From Euglena gracilis (Eukaryota > Euglenida > Euglenophyceae > Euglenales): DNA of 64,000 nt. The stretch is taken from positions 29,146,667 through 29,210,666 of the forward strand of contig CP154956.1 of assembly GCA_039621445.1 (NCBI GenBank), given 5' to 3'. A program made the position numbers and the translations under genes. Position 1 is the stretch's first letter. Each line of letters starts with the position of its first letter. Below the pieces are notes generated by a model. It saw nothing but the letters and a program-made list of their open reading frames with translations, was not told where the DNA came from and made no database searches. Shown here one piece after another: positions 1 to 8,949 of the stretch.

Positions 1-690
1 CACAAAATATTTATGTGCCTTTGCTGAGTCCCCTTTTCAAGAACAATTGTGTCAATTTGCATATTTTTTTGGGATTTTTGGGAATGCTCCCCGGAATTGC
101 CAACACTTATTTGCTGTTATTTTTTCGCACCTGGACCCCAGAAAGGCATCACATTTTTTTATTATGCCGTGTTTGTTTCATGTGCCCGCTTTTTTTTGGG
201 TCAACGACCCCCTGCACCTTTTCCCGTTTTGACAAGTCAAAGTTTGATGCTCTGGTTGGGTTTTATGGTTCAAGGCATTTGGGAAACAATTTGATTTTAT
301 GGTTTGCTGGCAATTTGTCTTTACCCCATCTCGCCAATTGTTTTCATTTTGGGAGAATGCAAACAAACACAAGACCCTCAGTGCTGAAGGAGTCAGTTCT
401 TTGACAAAAGAAAGAAACGCCACCCATTGGAAACGCCATGGCAGGGGTGCTGGAGTGCTTTCGGGGAAGAGCTGGTTTACAAGTGGAAGTCCAATTTCTG
501 GATCAGTGAAAAAAAGGTTTTTTGCAGCCTTCCAGGCTCATTATTTGAGGCTTGGTGTGGTGGAAAAAGCGCAAAAAAAATATGGCGCAGATTGGGAGTG
601 CACAGTGCCAGAGAGCAAAAGCCAATCAAATTTCTTGACGGAAATTTTCTTTTTTCGAAAAGCCTCACTGCTGGCCGTTTGGTTTCAACA
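1..690 (+). pseudogene. Truncated DIRS-type tyrosine recombinase end (copy 0)
   Basis: Decayed 3' end of a DIRS-like element cut by the window edge. A translation over roughly 375-640 aligns by eye with the recombinase C-terminus of copy B. It has the SLTKE segment, then THWKRHGRGAGVL, then the catalytic-tyrosine block QAHYLRLGV. In copy B the catalytic histidine block reads HSTRG (HxxR); here it reads HGRG, so one residue is missing from the motif. Stops and frame changes occur on both sides. Positions 1-240 are A/T-rich with no recognisable protein. It is non-functional in this state. The assignment rests on the match to copy B. Confidence 0.6.
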
Positions 691-723
691 GCCTGGGGGG
701 GCTAACCGGCCGGGGGGGGGGGG

Positions 724-1071
724 TTGGTGGGCCAATTGGTGTGGACCAGCCACATGCTGCACTCTCCGAATTGCAACATGCAAACAACCCGTTCTCCCCC
801 AAAGATGGTTCTAAACTTGGCATTGACAGGTTTGATCCAAGTCAAGATCCTGGTGGCGGTTGAGTTCGTGGTGGCTTTCGCCATGTCAGAAAGCAGAGGT
901 ACAGCCACAGCCTATGCAGCCATCTTTGCAGGCACTTGCCTGGCCCTGTGTGAATTTGGGCTGCGGGTTCAGAATTGGGCTGGTGGAGTCAACACTCTCG
1001 AGAAGTTGCAGAGTACGGAGAGAAAGGTGAAGATGAACGGGAAGGTCATTGTTGCCCCGGACTCCTTCTGA
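724..1071 (+). CDS. Hypothetical ORF, two hydrophobic stretches
   Basis: An open frame of about 115 codons. The first alternative ATG is at about 754, and 724 is simply where the frame can first start. Its middle is hydrophobic (VKILVAVEFVVAF, then AAIFAGTCLALCEFGL), so two membrane segments are conceivable. The tail is hydrophilic and lysine-rich. I recognise no family. It lies just after the decayed recombinase and may be a chance ORF or a captured exon. No promoter, partner or splice evidence supports it. Confidence 0.2.
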   Translation: MVGQLVWTSHMLHSPNCNMQTTRSPPKMVLNLALTGLIQVKILVAVEFVVAFAMSESRGTATAYAAIFAGTCLALCEFGLRVQNWAGGVNTLEKLQSTERKVKMNGKVIVAPDSF

Positions 1072-1606
1072 CCCAAAGCACCCCAAAAGGAGCATGACAA
1101 AACGTACCGCTGCGCCTTTTCAGTTTTCAATTTCTGTTGAATTGTTGCATGCCGACAATGTTGAAGTGCATGGTAACAACTAACAACTGGCCAATAATTT
1201 GCCAATCCCATTTTTATTGAACCCCAGATGTATTTCAGAAATTTCAGAATCCTTATAATTTTAGGTATAGTACAATTATCATTTTTACCCGCCCCCCCCC
1301 CCCAATGTCCAACGACCCCCCCGGTTGGGGGCAATTTTGGGCAATTTTGCTCAAAAAGGTCCAAAAACGGCAGTTTGGCCAATTTTTATCCTACTTTAGG
1401 CGCAAAAATTTTCGGCCCGGCGCTTTGCTTTGCATCAGGACCAACCAAAAAATTCAGCCAATTTTCCAAAAAGGTCTAACGCCCCCCCCGGTCGGAGGAC
1501 ACATTTTTGGTCACAACCCTCTGTCCAACGACCACCCCCCGTTCGGAGCGCAGAGCGAGCGACTGAGTTTCCGAATCACCTCCGTTTGACCCCCCAACTC
1601 CCGACC
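1072..1606. other. No gene seen; C-rich low-complexity DNA
   Basis: No credible coding region. It holds several C homopolymers (around 1290-1320 and 1482-1490) and short repeated phrases such as gtccaacgacc. It ends at the left terminus of DIRS copy B. Confidence 0.5.
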
Positions 1607-1745
1607 ATTCGGGCTCCGCACTGCGAGATGGTGAGGTGAGGTCCTGCTTTCCTTGCCGGCTGTTCTGTTCTGGTGTGTTTGTGCGTGCGCGGGGGGTGCT
1701 TCTTACTGCTTTTTGTTGTCGGAGTTGGCCGAATTCTGCCCTTCG
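1607..1745 (+). repeat. Left inverted terminal repeat of DIRS copy B
   Basis: It begins with ATT then CGGGCTCCGCAC. The core 1626-1729 reads as the reverse complement of 29733-29837, with only scattered mismatches. A copy of its first ~28 bases also sits at about 29236-29263 inside the internal complementary region. Confidence 0.85.
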
Positions 1746-1962
1746 ACCTCAAGGAAAAAAAAAGAAACTTACTTCCACGAGCTCACCTGGAATTACTTAC
1801 AGGGAGTATTACATTCACCGAAGACCGTCAAATTATCAACTGGAGGATCAAACTTTTTTGCTGACCTTCGACTTAAAGGAGGAAGAATTCAACTCTTCGA
1901 GTTCAACTGGAATTATCCCAGAAATATTTCAATTACGAAGAGAAGACCACAACTGGACTTCC

Positions 1963-1989
1963 ATGACGAATGAGCTTCAAAGAAATTCG
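1963..1989 (+). CDS. Copy B gag, first nine codons
   Basis: ATG at 1963 starts MTNELQRNS and is cut at codon 10 (GAC) by copy A. The frame resumes at 8947 with GAC, giving a continuous gag of about 358 residues if the insert is removed. The context TTGGACTTCCATGA resembles the start region of copies A and C (TTGACTTCAATGAG), which supports this start. Upstream 1745-1962 is the untranslated leader. Confidence 0.7.
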
Positions 1990-2135
1990 GACACCTCGGG
2001 CTCCGCACTTTGCTATTGTGAGGCCATGCCTTGCTCGCCGGCGGTTTGTTTTGTGATTGTTCGCTGCGCTTGGTCAGGAGGTCCCGCTTAGTGCCTTTTT
2101 TCGCCGGAGTTGGCTGATTCTTAACTTGCCCTTCG
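1990..2135 (+). repeat. Left inverted terminal repeat of DIRS copy A
   Basis: It starts GACACCTCGGGCTCCGCAC. Its core, 2013-2116, is complementary to 8783-8886. The same sequence type begins copy C at 47420 and recurs as debris near 60880-60970. Confidence 0.88.
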
Positions 2136-2274
2136 ACACCCAGAAGAAAGGAACAGAGTCAACGAACGAAGAGGAACCAAGAAAAGAAGTCAATATCAAT
2201 TCAATATCCAGAAGGACACGAACCACACGAATATCAACTCAAAAGTCAATTATCAAATTTCAAGTTTGACTTCA

Positions 2275-3066
2275 ATGAGCAATGCAGTTGAGAAGAAATT
2301 GGAATTTCATGGCCGCGGACGTCTTGGAGCAGAGGCCGCAGCAGCAGCTGGAGAACTTGGAGATGCGGTCGACACGTGGCAAACCGTGGCCGTTCTTCCC
2401 ACCCAGACCCCCACCCCAGAAATTTCCCACAAAACCCCCCCCAGTGACGGCCATGGTCCTTGGACCACTGTGGCCAGAAGGCCCAGAAAACAGAAGTCAG
2501 CCCAAGCCCTCAGTGGGCAAAGGATGGGCCATGGAGGCCCAAAATACTTCAGCATTGGACATCCAAAGCCCACAAATCAAGGGCTTTCCCCCCAAGCCTG
2601 TACACAATTTGGCCAAAGGCTGGGGAGATGGAATCAAGGCCAAGGAGGTCAACATTACAGGGGCCATGGGGGCCAATTTTACAAGCAAATCCCCTCAGGA
2701 AGGGACAGAAAAGGTCTGTCAAACCCCCCCAATTCATCTTACACAACAACCCCTCTCAAGGGGAAAAGGGGGGGCCACAGCAGCCCCCCAAGATTTCAAG
2801 TGGGGTTGGAGGCCAAGAAGCAATCAAGTCCTGGAAGACCAACAGATGGATTATGGAAAAAGATTTATACATGGAGGCCTTGGAGGCCAGCAGGGTGGAC
2901 CCACAGTGGCCACCAAGAAGCTATGGGACATCATCCCCAACCAGCAGGGTGGACCCACAGTGGCCACCAAGAAGCTAAGAAAGCTGCTGGAGAACTCCCC
3001 CGAGGGACCCACAGAGGCCCTCTGCCAAAAAAGGGGGGAAAAAGGGACCCACAGTGGCCCTTTTAA
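2275..3066 (+). CDS. DIRS copy A gag-like protein
   Basis: The ATG at 2275 starts MSNAVEKKLEF, the same N-terminus as copy C at 47704. The frame stays open for 264 codons. It carries DGHGPWTTV, shared with copies B and C and so the most conserved piece of this gag. The rest is rich in G, Q, P, H and K and has degenerate repeats (two copies of AGWTHSGHQEA encoded around 2895-2975). This is a basic, disordered, nucleic-acid-binding type of protein. No zinc knuckle is visible. It probably packages element RNA, by position and composition only. The frame closes at 3066, while another frame (2282-3691) is open throughout and shows similar repeats, so the natural C-terminus is uncertain. Confidence 0.6.
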   Translation: MSNAVEKKLEFHGRGRLGAEAAAAAGELGDAVDTWQTVAVLPTQTPTPEISHKTPPSDGHGPWTTVARRPRKQKSAQALSGQRMGHGGPKYFSIGHPKPTNQGLSPQACTQFGQRLGRWNQGQGGQHYRGHGGQFYKQIPSGRDRKGLSNPPNSSYTTTPLKGKRGGHSSPPRFQVGLEAKKQSSPGRPTDGLWKKIYTWRPWRPAGWTHSGHQEAMGHHPQPAGWTHSGHQEAKKAAGELPRGTHRGPLPKKGGKRDPQWPF

Positions 3067-3729
3067 TGACTCAGCCTCAGCAGGAAAAGGGACCCACAGT
3101 GGCCCTTTTGGAGGGAGGGGCAGGAACCCCTCCAACATTTATTTCTCAAGTCCCGATTGTTCAGTCAAGGGGGGGACCCACAGAGGCCCCCCTATTGTAT
3201 GTCAACCAACCAGATCATCATGGAGAAGACCAGATAGGCAAAACAGGGGCATTAAGCCCTATGGTATGTCATCCAACAACAAGGTCCTCCAGACTGGTGA
3301 TCAGAGAGGGAGAGAATGCATGCACATCCCCCCGGAAAAAATTTCCTTTTCCAAGGGCCCAAGCCCTAGGGGACCTAGGGGTGCGATGTCCAACACCCCC
3401 AGCCCAGCCCCCCCCCAAAATCTTCTTATCCAGAAAACAACTTCAATGGAGGAAATAAAGGGAGACACCCCCCTCCATCAAAGGTTGCAAAAAAGCCAAA
3501 AACGTCCATCACCACCAGCCCAGCCCTCCCATTACAATCTAATCCAGGAAATAAATTCCATGGAGGAGAAATGGGGAGACACTCCACACCATCAAAGGCT
3601 GCAAAAAAGCCTGAAATGGTGGGCAAAAAATGCCCCCCCCCCCCAACAACATGTCAACTCATCAGGGATGGCATTCAACCCCCCCGGGTAAACCCACCAA
3701 AATTGTCCACCCGCCCAAAACCCAGAGCA
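3067..3729 (+). pseudogene. Copy A gag 3' region, frame uncertain
   Basis: Proline-, serine- and lysine-rich sequence homologous to the 48288-49046 frame of copy C (shared phrases GAGTPPT, TGALSPM, ACTSPKK/ACTSPRK). The phrase GGGACCCACAGTGGCC, or its AGAGG variant, recurs at about 3005, 3047, 3089 and 3175. In copy C the corresponding frame is open for more than 250 codons, so here it is likely gag C-terminus or a gag-pol linker broken by indels. One of the frames overlaps the start of RT. Confidence 0.45.
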
Positions 3730-5065
3730 AATTTGAACCTACCCCAAGTAGAAAAAATGCTGCTGGATTACGAAAGATCTGGATCCGTAAAGAGGGTGAG
3801 GGATTCAAACTACCCAGCACCTCATCCCCTGGTTTTTGATTTCAAAACCAGAGGGGGGACAGACCAAATGGAGGTTAATAAGCGATTGCAGGGAGCTAAA
3901 TCAAGTTCCAAGTGAAACCTTTCAAGCTGGATCACATCCAGCACATTTTCCCTGTGTTAGAAAAAGGCCACTGGGCAGCAAAAATAGACCTAAAGGATGC
4001 CTACTTCCATATACCAGTGAGCCAGGCCCTAAGGCCATTTCTAAGACATCAGGTGGGGGGGGCAGACCTGGGAATTCCAGGCAGGCTGTTTTGGCCTGAA
4101 TGTAATGCCCCAGATTTTTATGTCAGTGATGAAGGCATTCAAAAAGCTGTGGAGAAAAAGGGGCATCCAGGTATTTATTTACCTGGACAACATTTTACTG
4201 GTAGCCCCAACATACAATCTCTTACAAAATCACCTGAACACAGTGGTCAGGGATTTAATCAAATCAGGATTCAAAATCGATGTAAAAAAGTCCACCCTGC
4301 AGCCAACCCAAATCGTAAATCATGTTGGGTTTCAATTAAACTTCCAAGTGGGAAAATTGCAGGTGCCCCCCAGAAAAAAAAACCGTAAAAAAGGAGCTGG
4401 GAAAAATGGTGAAGAAAGATTACATGTCAAAAAGGCAGTTGGCTGCCATTTTGGGCCAAATAAGATGCAATCTAATGGCCCTGCCCTTCCTAAGGGCCTT
4501 TACGGATGCCCTGGCAATTTTTTTTGGTGGAAAATTCCACAGCCCCCTGGGACTCAAAACACCCCATTTCCCAAAGAATAAAAGACCAATTAAGAGAAAT
4601 AAAAAATCTCCTGGACTCCTGGGGGGCAGACCCTTCCCCAAATTGCAACCAGGGAGTTGCACTCAGACAGCAGTACCCATGCATGGGGGGGGCTGGACAT
4701 TCGAACAGGCGAGATTGTGCAAGAATTTTGGAGGGAAAACTCCATTTTGCACATAAATGTCAAAGAATTAAGTGCAGCAATAAGCACCGTACAAAGCCTA
4801 AGCAAACCAGGAGAAACTGTGTCCCTGTCAGTGTACAATCAAGTAATTTACTATTACTTAACAAAAGGGGGGGGGCAGAAAAGACCCCTTCAATTCCATG
4901 CAATGACCCTTTTTCAAATGGTGCATGGAACACAACATAAACCTGCAAGTAAAGTGGATGCCTTCAAAGGAATGCCTGGCAGACCCCATTAGCAGGTGGG
5001 AAATGGACAGGGGGGATTACTCCCTGGACCCACAACTTTTTCTAATGGCTCAGGCAGCAGTTCAA
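3730..5065 (+). pseudogene. DIRS copy A reverse transcriptase-RNase H
   Basis: Reverse transcriptase of the DIRS type followed by RNase H, in several frames. Visible in order: the N-terminal block EKMLLDYERSGSVKRV with PHPLVFDF; IDLKDAYFHIPVSQALRP (palm motif A, about 3985-4050); FIYLDNILLVAP near 4170-4210 (the YxDD box); then the connection; RNase H with TDSSTHAWGGLDI (about 4650-4710) and WMPSKECLADPISRW (about 4955-5000). The second catalytic Asp of YLDD is Asn (GACAAC), while copies B and C keep YLDD, so this RT should be inactive even with the frame repaired. Frame changes occur at C, A and T runs near 4365-4390 and 4515-4525. Confidence 0.8.
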
Positions 5066-5185
5066 AAATTACATCAGCCTAAAAACAGACCCTTTTGCCT
5101 CACCAGGCAACAAAAAACTACCACAATTTGTGGCCAGGTGGCCCCACTGGGATGCCACAGCAGTGGACGCATTGCAATGCCCACA

Positions 5186-5268
5186 TTACAAAAAAAGTGT
5201 GCCTGCGCGCGCGCTGACATTTGCGCCAGGCTTAATTGCAGAATGTGTAGGGACATGTCCAATGCCAC
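5186..5268 (+). repeat. 83-bp direct repeat, left copy
   Basis: TTACAAAAAAAGTGTG to AATGCCAC. It is repeated at 7307-7389 with one mismatch (T/C in GAATG[T/C]GTAG) and contains GCGCGCGCG. The pair brackets the insert in copy A. Confidence 0.9.
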
Positions 5269-5414
5269 GCTCCCCTTCCCAAAAGGAGACCCAGTCTCCA
5301 TACTTGACTCCTTGGCCATTGGACTTGTCCTTCACAGGGGGGGGGGGCATCGCGAAAGAGCCGAACTCTCCCAACCCCAACTTGGCGAACTCGGTGCCAA
5401 CGAATCTCAAACAG

Positions 5415-5745
5415 GGGGGGCATCAACTCGTGAGCCACTCTCCCTCACCTCTGTCTCATGGGTGGGGCATCAACTCGTGAGCCAACTCTCCCCACTTCTT
5501 TCTCAGGGGGTTGGGGCATCAACTCGTGAGCCATCTCTCCCCACCTCCCTTGCACAGGGGGGGGGGCATCAACTCGTGAGCCAACTCTCCCCACTCTCCT
5601 GGACAGGGGGGGGCATCAACTCGTGAGCCAACTCTCCCCTGCACCCTTCTCCAAGGGGGGGGCATCAACTCGTGAGCCAACTCTCCCCGCCACCTTCAAA
5701 AAGGTCGGGCGGGGCATCCCTCTGGAGCCAACTCTCCCCGCACCC
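5415..5745 (+). repeat. Minisatellite, ~47-55 bp unit
   Basis: About six to seven head-to-tail units. Each has GGGGCATCAACTCGTGAGCC then AACTCTCCCC and a variable C/T-rich tail. The last units have diverged (GGGGCATCCCTCTGGAGCC). G runs between units vary in length from 4 to 10. Confidence 0.85.
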
Positions 5746-6009
5746 ACCCCCGAAAATCATTCACAACCACGATTCTCGCAAATCTTCCCAAAATAAAAAT
5801 TGCATTTTAATCACGATTCTCGCAATTCTCTGTGAAATCAAATTCTAATTCGGATCCCTCTTCCACCCAAAGCTCAAGTTCTTCACCCGAACGCCGCCTT
5901 ACCACCCAACTCTTCGCCGGGGGGGGGGGGGCGACAGCAGAAAGCGAGGGCACACTCTGATGGGGTTCGGGGTTCAGTCTGCAGGTCCAGTCCACCATTA
6001 TATCATAAT

Positions 6010-6165
6010 TGCACATGCCACACCGGGGCATCCCACCAGGGAGCCGGCACAGGCTGTGGACATGGCAGCAGCGTACATGCCACATCGGGGCATCTCACCG
6101 GGGAGCCAGCACAGGCAGTGGACATTGCAGCCACGTACATGCCAGGCCAGGGCATCCTCCAGGAG
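6010..6165. repeat. ~62-bp tandem repeat, 2.5 units
   Basis: Units begin ACATGCCACAYCGGGGCAT and run through GGGAGCCRGCACAGG to the next ACATGCC. The third unit is diverged and partial. Confidence 0.75.
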
Positions 6166-6844
6166 CCTCACTGGCCCTGGACCCCTTTGGCCTGCAGCCG
6201 CCTTCGCCATCTCCTTCGGGACGACGGCGTCTTCCATCTGGCTGTCCCATCTTCCTCAATCTCCATCCACTCATCTCTCTCCTCTCGTCTCGTCCTCAAA
6301 TCCAGCTTCAGGGCCCAGTACCCCGTTGGGCCGTAAAGCGGTCCAGAAAACCACTTCGGCTGATAGTAATACCGCTTTGTGACATGGGGCTGGAGGTCCT
6401 CCCACATCTTCCTCGTTTTCATCTCGTTGACGTTGGGGATCAGCATCGCCACGTCCAGCTGCCCGTACTGGAGGAGGTTGCCGGCCACGTCCGCATCTCG
6501 GAACAGCAGCAGCACCAACTCCTCCGGCGACAGCACCAGGATGGGGATGTCCTTCTCCAGCTGCAGCCTCAGCCTCACGTCGTTCTTCAGGGCTGTCGAC
6601 ACTTGTCCACCAGGGGCATCACCACCTCGGGCATCATGGACTCCACTGGCATGTCGGACTTGGTCATCTGCAGCATCCCCCTCAGCCCCATGCCACATCT
6701 GGGCATCTCTCTGGCCACCATGGCCACCACCGGCATCATCATCCTCACCACGTGCATGCCACTCCTGGGAATGTCCACAATCACCATGGCCATCAGGTGC
6801 ATCAGCACCATCCAACTTCACCACTCGTCGATGGCGTGCACGGG

Positions 6845-7030
6845 AATGTGCATCAGCACCATGGCCCCCATGGCCATCTGTAGCATGGCCCCAATGGCCA
6901 TCTGCGGCATGACCCCCATGGCCATCCGTGGCATGGCCCCAATGGCCATCTGCGGCATGGCCCCCATGGCCATTCCTGGCATGGCCCCCATGGCCATTCC
7001 TGGCATGGCCCCCATGGCCATCTCTGGCAT
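6845..7030. repeat. GGCCATnnn minisatellite
   Basis: Array built from CATGGCCCCMATGGCCAT followed by CTGCGG, CCTGG or similar. The period is about 24 bp, in roughly eight units. Weaker related copies extend towards 6680. It is codon-sized, so all three minus-strand frames stay open through it. Confidence 0.85.
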
Positions 7031-7306
7031 GCATAACACAGTCTGAGGTCTCCGGCGCAGCGCCACCTTGGACACGTCCTTCTCCATGGGCAACACTCGT
7101 ACAACTTTGTGTAAAAAGGGCTCGTGCCCTTTTGCTGGGGCTGGGCTTCTAAAAAAAAAATCTCCCTTTTTCTTCACAGTGAATTTCTTCATAAAATCTT
7201 ATAATTTGTAACTTCCACTGCACGCAATCCCATTTGCACCAGACTTGGAGGTAAACATGGACAAAGTTGTACGCTGATTGCCTGCAAAGCAAACAACCAG
7301 AATTTT

Positions 7307-7389
7307 TTACAAAAAAAGTGTGCCTGCGCGCGCGCTGACATTTGCGCCAGGCTTAATTGCAGAATGCGTAGGGACATGTCCAATGCCAC
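7307..7389 (+). repeat. 83-bp direct repeat, right copy
   Basis: Partner of 5186-5268 with a single mismatch. The DIRS reading resumes directly after it with TPWSVIQKFLPRL. Confidence 0.9.
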
Positions 7390-8550
7390 ACCCTGGTCTG
7401 TAATTCAAAAGTTTCTCCCCAGATTAAGAATGTTTCCACAGGTAAAAGTTTTGATGGTCACCCCCTACTGGTATTCAGCCACATGGTGGCCACAGTTAAT
7501 AAAAATGAAAGTTCCAGGGACCCTGCCTGAAAATCACCCCCTACAGGGGTATGTTCACCAACTGCATGGGGTAAAAAATGCCACCCCCCAGGTGGCCCCT
7601 CCTTTGCATGATTTGCATAGGCAAATTTTGGAGGGGAAGCAAGTACAAAATTCGATTATTAACGATTTCCTGGGAAGAATCTTCAGTTTAAAGCGTTATC
7701 AAAGCGCTTTTACGCTTTTATGGGTAATTTTGGACAAAATGGGGGTACCCCCCCCTGAAGCCACCACTGACCAAGTGGTTGACGCTTTAGTTCAACTGTT
7801 TCAATTTTCAAAGGCCCAGGCACGCAATGCGTACAGTGGTATGCTTTTGATCCCTGGCTTTGGAGGCCTGAAGTTCCATGCCATGTTGGCACCTTATAAA
7901 AGGGCTTTGGAACCAAAACCTGGAAAAATATGGTGCATTCTGGGATCCCCTCCCAATCCTGCTGGGGCTGGCACAGTCCCCCATGCCCTCGGATATGTGT
8001 ACATTACGTACACAACTCATTTTCTGTTCACGTATCCTCTGTTTATACAGAAGTTCTGATTTGGCACAGGTCCAAAGAACCACCAGTGTGTTGGGGGGGG
8101 CACCCTACATCAAAATTAAACGTAAAGGGCAAAAACTCCGTAAGTGGGAGAGAGTTGTCTCTATTCCCCAGTGCCCCCAAATCAGTCCCTTTCATTTGAT
8201 GATGTCTTATGTGGCAGCAACACGTTTCTTTGTGAAACCTGGGGGCCCCCTTTTAATTACGTTAAAACCCCCCTATAAAGCCATAAAGGCAGATACCATT
8301 GCTTCTATAACCAAAAACTTTTTGGCCCAGCATGGGGTCCCCCCCCCAGGTTTGAGAACCCCACTCCACCAGGGGAGCAGGAGTTGTTTTACTCAAAAAA
8401 TTGGGGCCTTTCTGCCCAAGAAGTTTATGAAATTGGTCAATGGAAGGGGGGTGGAGGCCTTCACAGCCCATTATCAAAGACTTGGTGCCCAAGGTTCTTT
8501 GGAGAATGCCCTGGCCCTCCTTTTTTCAGTGCACAATCTGGCCTCACAAT
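7390..8550 (+). pseudogene. DIRS copy A methyltransferase-like end and tyrosine recombinase
   Basis: From 7390 the frame encodes PWSVIQKFLPRL then VLMVTPYWYSATWWPQL, the C-terminal part of the Dam-like methyltransferase region that follows RNase H in DIRS elements. The recombinase core-binding part follows (RIFSLKRYQSAFTLLWVIL, about 7675-7735; ARNAYSGMLLIPGFGGLKF, about 7820-7880). Then come a frame change, the catalytic half (RFFVKPGGPLLITL, about 8225-8270), an HSTRGAGVV motif (HxxR) readable in another frame at about 8363-8390, IGQWKGG (about 8430-8450), and the presumed nucleophile block AHYQRLGAQ (about 8465-8495). The expected motifs are present, but at least three frame changes make it a pseudogene in this assembly. 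Confidence 0.75.
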
Positions 8551-8642
8551 GGCAAAGTGCGGAGCCCGAGGTGTCTCGTACTCCCTCGAGGCAAGCCGAA
8601 AAGGGAGGAAGGGACACCGAGGGCGAAGCACAAAGACATTGT
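8541..8642 (+). other. Internal complementary region of DIRS copy A
   Basis: The left half, up to CCCGAGGTGTC, is the reverse complement of 1990-2025 with one mismatch. The right half, GTCTCGTACTCCC to CATTGTGAG, is the reverse complement of 8878-8949 with about three mismatches. The halves join at the shared GAC/GTC. In DIRS1-type elements this region templates completion of both termini and the circle junction. Confidence 0.9.
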
Positions 8643-8782
8643 GAGCCCGACGTACCCACCCATTTAAGAAAATTTGTCTTCAAACGCCCTCGGTCAGAAG
8701 ATGGGGGCCAGGGGGGGGGGAGGGGGGGGGGGGACCCCCCCAGGGAAAAAGACAGCGCCATGTTCGCCACGTCGGAGACAAA

Positions 8783-8949
8783 GCAGCCAACTCCGGCGAG
8801 GCGGCACTAAGCGGGTCCTCCTGACCCAGCGCAGCGAACAATCACACAACAAACCGCCGGCGAGCAAGGCATTGGCCTCACAATGTCTTTGTGCTTCGCC
8901 CTCTGTGTCCCTTCCTCCCGTATCGGCTTGCCTCGAGGGAGTACGAGAC
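8783..8949 (+). repeat. Right inverted terminal repeat of DIRS copy A
   Basis: 8783-8886 is complementary to 2013-2116. 8887-8949 is the outer right-end extension that is copied in inverted form in the ICR. It ends GTACGAGAC. Confidence 0.88.

Larger units (their letters stand above)
5807..7192 (-). pseudogene. Antisense coding-like region, unknown family
   Basis: Read on the minus strand, three stretches look protein-like. (1) 7192 to about 7035 encodes a basic start, MKKFTVKKKGDFFF, then GHEPFLHKVVRVLPMEKD. (2) About 6600 to 6168, inside a 288-codon frame starting at 7034, encodes PILVLSPEELVLLLF, then MLIPNVNEMKTRKMWEDL and YWALKLDLRTRREERDEW. (3) 5880 to 5807 encodes ELELWVEEGSELEFDF and a stop. 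Between (1) and (2) lies the minisatellite, which translates as MAMGAMPG or GHARNGHGG depending on frame. The parts are not in one frame. This could be a multi-exon host gene piece captured by the element, or repeat-expanded pseudogene sequence. I recognise no family. Confidence 0.3.
5269..7306. other. 2.04-kb insert within DIRS copy A
   Basis: A segment absent from the corresponding place in copy B, where the methyltransferase-like domain is continuous. It lies between two 83-bp direct repeats. It contains a ~50-bp minisatellite, a ~62-bp tandem repeat, a GGCCAT-rich minisatellite and an antisense open frame. It has no LTR-like TG...CA ends and no reverse transcriptase. The duplicated flank suggests insertion by template switching, or a tandem duplication later filled with cargo. 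Its origin is unknown. Confidence 0.6.
1990..8949 (+). mobile_element. DIRS-like element copy A with diagnostic ICR
   Basis: A complete tyrosine-recombinase retroelement nested in copy B. The left end is GAC at 1990-1992 and the right end is GAC at 8947-8949. The core inverted repeats pair 2013-2116 with 8783-8886. The internal complementary region at 8541-8642 is the reverse complement of the left end (1990-2025) joined directly to the reverse complement of the right end (8878-8949). This circle-junction template is the hallmark of DIRS1-type elements. Gag, RT, RNase H, methyltransferase-like and recombinase regions follow in the family order. A 2.1-kb insert separates two parts of the methyltransferase-like region. 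Frames are broken several times, mostly at homopolymers. Confidence 0.9.

Noticed and set aside
5415-5745. CRISPR-like array (repeat with variable spacers)
   Set aside because: Units are head-to-tail with length-variable G runs and no defined spacers, in eukaryotic retroelement DNA.
5186-7389. LTR retrotransposon bounded by the 83-bp repeats
   Set aside because: No TG...CA ends, PBS, PPT or retroelement coding in the insert.
8541-8642. Second right ITR of copy A
   Set aside because: It contains complements of both termini joined head to head, which identifies it as the internal complementary region.
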